From Phascolarctos cinereus (Eukaryota; Chordata; Mammalia; Diprotodontia; Phascolarctidae): a DNA stretch of 64,000 bases. The notes under the pieces are model-generated. The model did not search any database and was not told where the DNA came from. It worked only from the letters and a program-made list of their open reading frames with translations. Below, one piece after another: positions 57,990-64,000 of the stretch (position 1 is its first letter; each line of letters starts with the position of its first letter). Location of the stretch: contig NW_018344159.1 in NCBI RefSeq assembly GCF_002099425.1, positions 682,001 through 746,000 on the forward strand. The letters are read 5' to 3'. Position numbers and translations under genes: made by a program.

Positions 57990-58890
57990 GGTTTCTCAAG
58001 TGTTTAGCATATACTATGCAATGCACTGTGTTAGGTGCTAGAGATACAAAGATAAAAAAATGACAGTGCCTCCCTTCAAGAAGTTTACAGTCTAATGGGA
58101 TGTGTATATGAGAGATAAAGCAGGCACACCCAAATAAGTATGGTGCAAAGTTTTATCACCCGGTCAGCAACCTGTCAGATAAAAAACAAGAAACCTGAAG
58201 TAAGAGAAATCACTTTTAGCAGTAGAGATCAGGGGAATCTTCAGAGAAAAAATTGGTACATAAGGGAGGGCCTTAAATAAAATGAAGGAATATTATATGT
58301 CAAAATGTAAAAAGAGTGTTTGGGCATGGGAAATGGAATATGCAGATAAACCACGTTTGGAGTGGAAAATATTAACTAAGGATCAACTAGTATCCTGGTT
58401 TGACTAGAGGTTATAGGGAAGACCATGTGAAATCAATTTGGGAAGGTAAGTTGAAGCCAAATTATTGAAGGCTTTAAATGCCATGCCTAAGTGGTTTGTG
58501 TTTTATCTTAAAGGCTTGAGGAAGATATTTTTATTTTTTAAAGAACAGGAGTGACATAGTCAGATTGTGCTTTAGGAGGGTGATCTTGGCAGTAATATGA
58601 ATATATGGATTGGAGAAGGAAGAGCCTGGAGACAGGAATACCAGGTGATGAGTTGTTAAAATAGTACAGACAAGGAATAATGAGATATTGAACTTGGAAG
58701 ATAACTGTCTAATAGAGAGATCAGGATGGATGTAAAAGAATTATTGAGGAATAATTAATAAAGCTTAATACAGACTGGATAATGAAGGGGTGAGGAAATG
58801 GGAAGATTCAAAATTGATCAGGGTTTCAAAGCTGGATGGTCAGCAAGATGGTGGTGCCATCAGCAGAAATAGGGAAGTTTTTGGGAAGAG
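57990..58890 (-). mobile_element. L2 LINE, RT to 3' end
   Basis: 'tatactatgcaatgcactgtgttaggtgctagagatac', 'ttcaagaagtttacagtctaatggg', 'gaggctttaaatgcc'-type text, 'ggagtgacatagtcagattgtgctttaggaggg' and 'ggtggtgccatcagcagaaatagggaag'. The reverse strand is L2. Confidence 0.85.
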
Positions 58891-58914
58891 GAGCAGTTAA
58901 GGTCTTAGGCTTTT

Positions 58915-59075
58915 AAAGGTCATCTTGTCCAGCCGCATTACATATGAGGAGATTGAGTCTCTGAGGATCAAGTCAATTGCCCAGGGTTACACAGGTAGTA
59001 AATGGCAGACCTGAGATTTGAACCTAAGTCCTCTGACTCCAAACCCAGTACTCATTCCTCCATACCGCACTGATT
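58915..59075 (-). mobile_element. MIR-type SINE
   Basis: 'gaggagattgagtctctgaggatcaagtcaattgcccagggttacacaggtagtaaatgg' and 'ctctgactccaaacccagtactcattcc'. Confidence 0.82.
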
Positions 59076-59079
59076 TTAC

Positions 59080-59720
59080 TTTCAGACATGTAGCCCATGT
59101 AGCATTTGAGTTTACTAGTGGCAAAAGATTTCTAAGAAGCAATTAAAAATAAGCTCAGAGGGGAGATTAGAGAGAGGGAAAGAATGGGTGAAGATTGGAA
59201 GGTGTAAAGATAAAATAAAGGTGAAAGTTCATCTACTGAGAAGGGTTAATAATAGAATTAGGAGGATGGATGCCTGAGGAGAGTGGAGAAGATTTGGAAT
59301 ATCTGCTTTATGACATGTGATAGAGAGTTAGATGAGTAAGATTGCCATGCAACAGTGAAGTCCAATTAAGATTAACCAGGATGAATTTGTTGTCTCATTA
59401 TGCAGTTTAGTGATATTTTCCAACAGTATTCTAGTAGCACAAAAGGTGATGATGATGAGAGAAGAGGATTGTTTTACTGTGTGTTTTGTTTTTATCGAAC
59501 TTTGCTCCCACTGAAAGTGTACTCTCCCTTAAAACAGAAACAGCAAAATGGCCCTAAACAAGACCAAATACGATAGCCATGACTAAGAGAGTAGACAGTA
59601 TTCCTCATTGGTAGTCTGTCACTTCTCTTCTGAAAAGAAGGATGTGTGCTCTGATATCATTCACCAGGAATCAGTATTAAGCATTGTACTTGATCAGATT
59701 TTCTTTTGTCCTCTAGCGTT
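59080..59720. other. Intron 6, unclassified purine-rich sequence
   Basis: It may continue the L2 at 57.99-58.89 kb toward its 5' part, or be another old element. It is not recognisable enough to name. Confidence 0.35.
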
Positions 59721-59724
59721 ATCT

Positions 59725-60165
59725 TCAACATTATTGTACATTTATTATACATTATTATTATCATTGTATATATTTTATTAGTTCTACTTTCATCACATTA
59801 TATGAATTCATATGAGACTTCTTGTGTTTCTTTGAATTTCTTATGTTCATTTTTTTCTTATCGCATGTTAATAATCACATACCAAGATTTATTCAGTCAT
59901 TCCCCAATTAAGGGGCATCAGCTTTTTAGTTTCTAACTTTTATAAAAATGATGCTAAAAATAGTTTTTGTTACTGAACTCATTGGGGATCATAAGCCCAG
60001 TAGTAGGCTTGCTGGGTCAAAGGGTATGAAGAGTTTAGTAAGTTTTTTTTCCTCCACATAATTCCAAATTGCTTTCCAGAATGATTGGATCAATTCATGC
60101 TTCCACCAGCAATGTATCAATATTCCTGCCTTCTCATAGGCCTTTTAACATTGACAGTCTTAAAA
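59725..60165 (-). mobile_element. L1 LINE 3' fragment, old
   Basis: 'ccaagatttattcagtcattccccaattaaggggcatc', 'gctgggtcaaagggtatgaagag' and 'ttccagaatgattggatcaattcatgcttccaccagcaatgtatc' are the reverse L1 ORF2 C-terminus. Confidence 0.85.
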
Positions 60166-60169
60166 GCCT

Positions 60170-61305
60170 TTATCATCTTAGGACAGTATATTTATTAAAG
60201 TGACTGACTATGGATTCAAGACCATTAAAGGAGGAAAAAGGAAGATACAGAACAGGGATAATGGAGGAGATGCAAGAAGGGATATATACTGTAGGTGCAT
60301 AAAGGTTGCTTTAAAGGGACTGAAGTAATAATGTTGACAAAGATAAGTCCAGCAGGAATGATATAAGAAGTCGTGGAAGGATAGGAGATTATATTCAGAA
60401 AAAGGAATTTCAGGGTTAAGGGTGTTAGAAGTAGAGAAGTTTTAGGTAACAGGGAAGTATAAAATGTGGCCTCTTCTTTGGATGGCTTGAGGGCAAGTAG
60501 AGCTAAAGGATCAAAACAGGAGGTTGACGAACCTGAGAAATGAGTATATTAGTCATCAGTATCACTGTTTTCCATTGTCAGGGATGATATAGTTGGGGTG
60601 AAAAGGAAGACTGTTAACTAAGTGTTTTTCATTGAGGGAGGTAAGATAGTCCTAGAGGTCAGTAGATGGCAGGGATAAGGATCCAAATAGAGTGAAATAA
60701 TCCATTTGTGTTATGAATTTGAAAGGAGAGAGAGATGGGGTTGTTGCATGATGGAAGTGGACAGTAAGGAATAGTAGAGTCATTCTGGCCTTCTTTGTTC
60801 TTGTACTCTCAGTATGATGGTGAAGGGTGTCCTATTTCATTTAGTGCCAGAAAATAGAAGGTCTGTAAAAGAGGAAGAAATTGAGGATACCAAGGTAGTT
60901 TTTAAACAATAGAATGAATATCCAGAGGACAGAATGGGAAAGGTGGAAAGAGAAGGATAGGTATTACTGCATGACAGGTTTAAGAGGGTGTGAGGTTTGG
61001 AGTTTAGTTGGAAGAATTCGATTAGTTGTGGGGTAGAGGAAATGCCAGGTTTGTAGAAATATGCAGAATAAATCGACCTCAAGATTCTAAGTAGATTCTA
61101 GATGTGAGAGAAACTTGACAGATAGATACCTTTTTCTGGATGATTTGGAAGGCTGGATAGTTATAGTGTGTGAAGGAGGAAGGTCTTCACTGATTTCCTC
61201 TCTCTAAGATAATTCTAAAAAGATTTTATTAAGGAAAAAATTCTTTTGTATGACTGAGTTTATGTCTATATTTGGATTCATACTCTGATTTACCACTTTT
61301 TATAG
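60170..61305. other. End of intron 6, unclassified
   Basis: A purine-rich block (60.2-61.1 kb) similar in style to 59.1-59.4 kb; the L1 at 59.7-60.2 kb may split one old element. The final 100 bases are T-rich and lead into the exon 7 acceptor. Confidence 0.4.
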
Positions 61306-61904
<599 letters not shown>

Positions 61905-62288
61905 TAAAGTATCTTACAAGCAGACAAAATATTTTAAAACTAGAATGCTAAGGGGATTTTCATTCTCCGTCTTATCTGTGATAAGGACCTATATTTTAGC
62001 TATTAGCTACTCATAATATCCAATATTTTATTTTTAAATTAACCTCATTCGTGAACCCAGGAAGAGTTGCATAACTTTCTGTCTTGTTTTAATCTAAAAC
62101 AGGCTGTGTGGTAGGGAGAAGGGATATTATCTTAGTATTTGAACCTTACTTTGTAGCTGCAACTCTTGGCAACCTTCATTAATCATTGAGCTTCTCTCCC
62201 TTATTGACTAAAGCACAGAAATAAATAAGCCATGATTATACTTTCATAGAATTTTAGCTGTAGAAAGGATTTTGAAGATCATGGAATC

Positions 62289-62436
62289 CAGTGATCTCAA
62301 ATTTACATTTCATATTTTAAGTTTATAGTACTATTCCAATTGTGTTATATGAATTTTTGTTTGTCTTTACAAAGACAAAAGAACTGCATAATATTCCTTG
62401 TAGGTGGGGCTGTATCTTTGGGGTTTGAGATTCCTG
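62289..62436. mobile_element. hAT MITE remnant
   Basis: It begins CAGTGATCTCAAATTTAC and ends GGGGTTTGAGATTCCTG, inverted termini of the CAGNGGTCTCAAA type. The flanking text ('agaattttagctgtagaaaggattttgaagatcatgg' and 'taccctaataccttctcttttaccagtgagg') looks like one L3-type 3' end that it split. Confidence 0.65.
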
Positions 62437-62799
62437 ATCTACCCTAATACCTTCTCTTTTACCAGTGAGGCCAGAGCCAAGTCCTAGACCTGAAAAGTAG
62501 GGAGAGGTGGAGTCAGTGGAGTTCCTGGTGAGGATACAGAATAGATTTAGGAGGAGGGAGACAGAAGGACAGATAGAATTTTAGGAGCTTCTGGTTTGCC
62601 TCCTCTTTCTGTCTTCCCAGCTAGTTAATTTCCATCTCATTGTCCATTAGAGAACAGATAGTATAGTGCTGGAGGGCTCAGGTAAGTGTGCTTCCTTAAA
62701 GAAGAACTTGGAGCTGATTCATAGGGTTTGTTCTCTGGGAAGACTCTTTCCCTTCTCCTGTAAGCAAAGAAATTAGGCAATCTAGAAGTCAACATGACA

Positions 62800-63030
62800 T
62801 CTAGTAAAAACAGTGTGAAAGATGATTATTTTAAAAAATGGAGATTGTATTTTGGGGTGACTATTGATGTGACTGTGGATTGGTCCTATCTAGTTATTCT
62901 AGAGATCAGTTTGGAAACATAACCTGAACTGTTGATATCCTTTGATCTAGTAATTACTATACCCAAAGGAGACCAAAGACAGAAACAAAGGTCCAATACA
63001 TACCAAATATTGATAGTGGTGGAATGGGGT
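62800..63030 (+). mobile_element. L1 ORF2-end fragment, old
   Basis: 'tctagagatcagtttggaaacataacc', 'gttgatatcctttgatctagtaattactatacccaaaggagacc' is the sense L1 3' text around 'ttgacccagcaattccacta'. Confidence 0.65.
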
Positions 63031-63034
63031 ACTG

Positions 63035-63588
63035 TAAAAAATCTTCATAGCAGTTACTCCCTCTCCTACTCAAAACAGATATTCTCTATCCCAATTTATT
63101 GGAAGTTGTCCTATTTAACAGACATTTCATGCATAGATCAGAGGGCTTCCCACTCCTTGAAAAACTTTAGATTTAATAATTTTAAAATTGGAAGAATTTT
63201 TATATTTAAGTTCAAATTAACTTATGTGCTGCTTCACTTGTCCTGGTTGGATCACATTAGGCATTATAGTGCAGAAATTTTTCCAGGGAGATTGATAGTG
63301 CTCTGGTGGTTAGAAAGTTAATATGCTTCCCTAAAGAATCTAACTTCGATAATTTGACTGAACAGATCATTGGGCTTTTCCTTTGTATCTAAATGTCATT
63401 ACATTTATCTTTTGTAGAAAAGCAGCTAAATTTCCTGTTTGTGGGATTGCAGTTGAACTTCAGGTTTTCAGATATGTTTTGCTTATGCGTGACAGTAGGC
63501 CCACAGATAGCTGTGGTTAGTGTGACACTGCTTCTCCATTTTGATGAACATTCTCATATCTTATTAGAGAGGTACAGAGGATTAAGAG
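63035..63588. other. Intron 8 stretch, nothing recognised
   Basis: Unique sequence. Open frames here are short or overlap the L1 scrap and have no family signature. Confidence 0.5.
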
Positions 63589-63589
63589 G

Positions 63590-63815
63590 CTGCGTGATAC
63601 AGTGAAAAGAACATGGGACTGAATAAAGACAAGATGGTGAATTCTAGGCTTGACTTTCCCATTTAACTAGCTCTATTCCTTGGGCAGCTCACCCTCTGAG
63701 CCTTCATTTCCTCATTTCTGAATTATATCTAAAACCCTTTTCCCTGCATATTTCAGGGTTATTTTGAGGGAAGCACTTTGTTTTCAAAGTGCTGTGTTCT
63801 ATAAATGAGAACTAT
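63590..63815 (+). mobile_element. MIR-type SINE
   Basis: 'tgcgtgatacagtgaaaagaacatgggactg', 'tccttgggcagctcaccctctgagccttcatttcctcatttctg' and the tail 'caaagtgctgtgttctataaatgag'. Confidence 0.78.
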
Positions 63816-64000
63816 GACTTAGATGGTTTTGTTGTCTCTTTATTGTGGGTTTTCTTTCTACAAGTACAGATCCCAACTACTCCACTTTTGAATAATTATA
63901 AAAGATAGCATTCATGCAGCAGCTGGTAGAAGACAGCAAGCCCGTTATTTGAAGAAAATCAAAATTTCCTGCTGCTTAAAAAGCAAGAACTCAAAAGTCA

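Noticed and set aside
62932-63321. 129-residue + strand open frame in intron 8
   Set aside because: It starts inside an old L1 scrap, and its composition is unlike the ROCK1 exons. I see no splice sites in phase and no protein family.

Overview
The window is non-coding-rich nuclear DNA of a mammal, most likely a marsupial. It carries part of one protein gene, ROCK1 (Rho-associated coiled-coil kinase 1), on the + strand. Seven consecutive exons (human exons 2-8) lie at 40396-40477, 51841-51941, 54524-54661, 56336-56511, 56860-56944, 61306-61450 and 61765-61903. All have GT-AG splice sites and compatible phases. They encode residues 32-310 in human numbering: the N-terminal segment and nearly the whole Ser/Thr kinase domain. 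Exon 1 with the promoter lies upstream of the window, and the end of the kinase domain, the coiled coil and the PH/C1 region lie downstream. Bases 1-40395 are therefore intron 1, and 61904-64000 is the start of intron 8.

The marsupial assignment rests on the repeats. There are tRNA-headed CORE-SINEs with the marsupial head (WSINE1/SINE1-type), CORE-SINEs with an RTE/BovB-like 3' end (MAR1-type), many Ther-1/MIR copies, long and unusually readable L2 LINE copies, L1/HAL1 3' ends of marsupial type, CR1/L3 remnants and short hAT MITEs. The species cannot be told from this sequence.

Layout. 1-40395 (intron 1): a patchwork of L2 (both strands), L1 (- strand copies near 8 kb, 20 kb and 27-29 kb; a + strand copy at 31-32 kb), hAT MITEs, SINEs and a CR1/L3 copy at 32.8-34.2 kb. 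The best preserved L2 is at 17.1-19.2 kb (- strand) and the longest L1 at 26.9-29.2 kb (- strand). 40478-51840 (intron 2): L2 pieces, a HAL1-like element and a three-SINE array with an AC microsatellite. 51942-61305 (introns 3-6): shorter and more unique, with CR1/L3, MIR, MAR1 and L2 pieces. 61904-64000: unique sequence plus small fossils.

The most interesting observations are: (a) a decayed, about 83% identical copy of the 3' half of ROCK1 exon 5, about 1.1 kb upstream of the real exon in intron 4; (b) two SINE arrays (three and two copies) in which the whole array is flanked by a single target-site duplication; (c) a three-level nest, MAR1 in L2 in L1; (d) a MITE inside another hAT-like element, and a second copy of that MITE with long hairpin arms; (e) a strong G-quadruplex candidate in intron 1. 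I found no previously undescribed functional system, no RNA gene, no CRISPR array and no recognisable endogenous retrovirus. Nearly all short open frames are chance frames or pieces of dead LINEs and SINEs.
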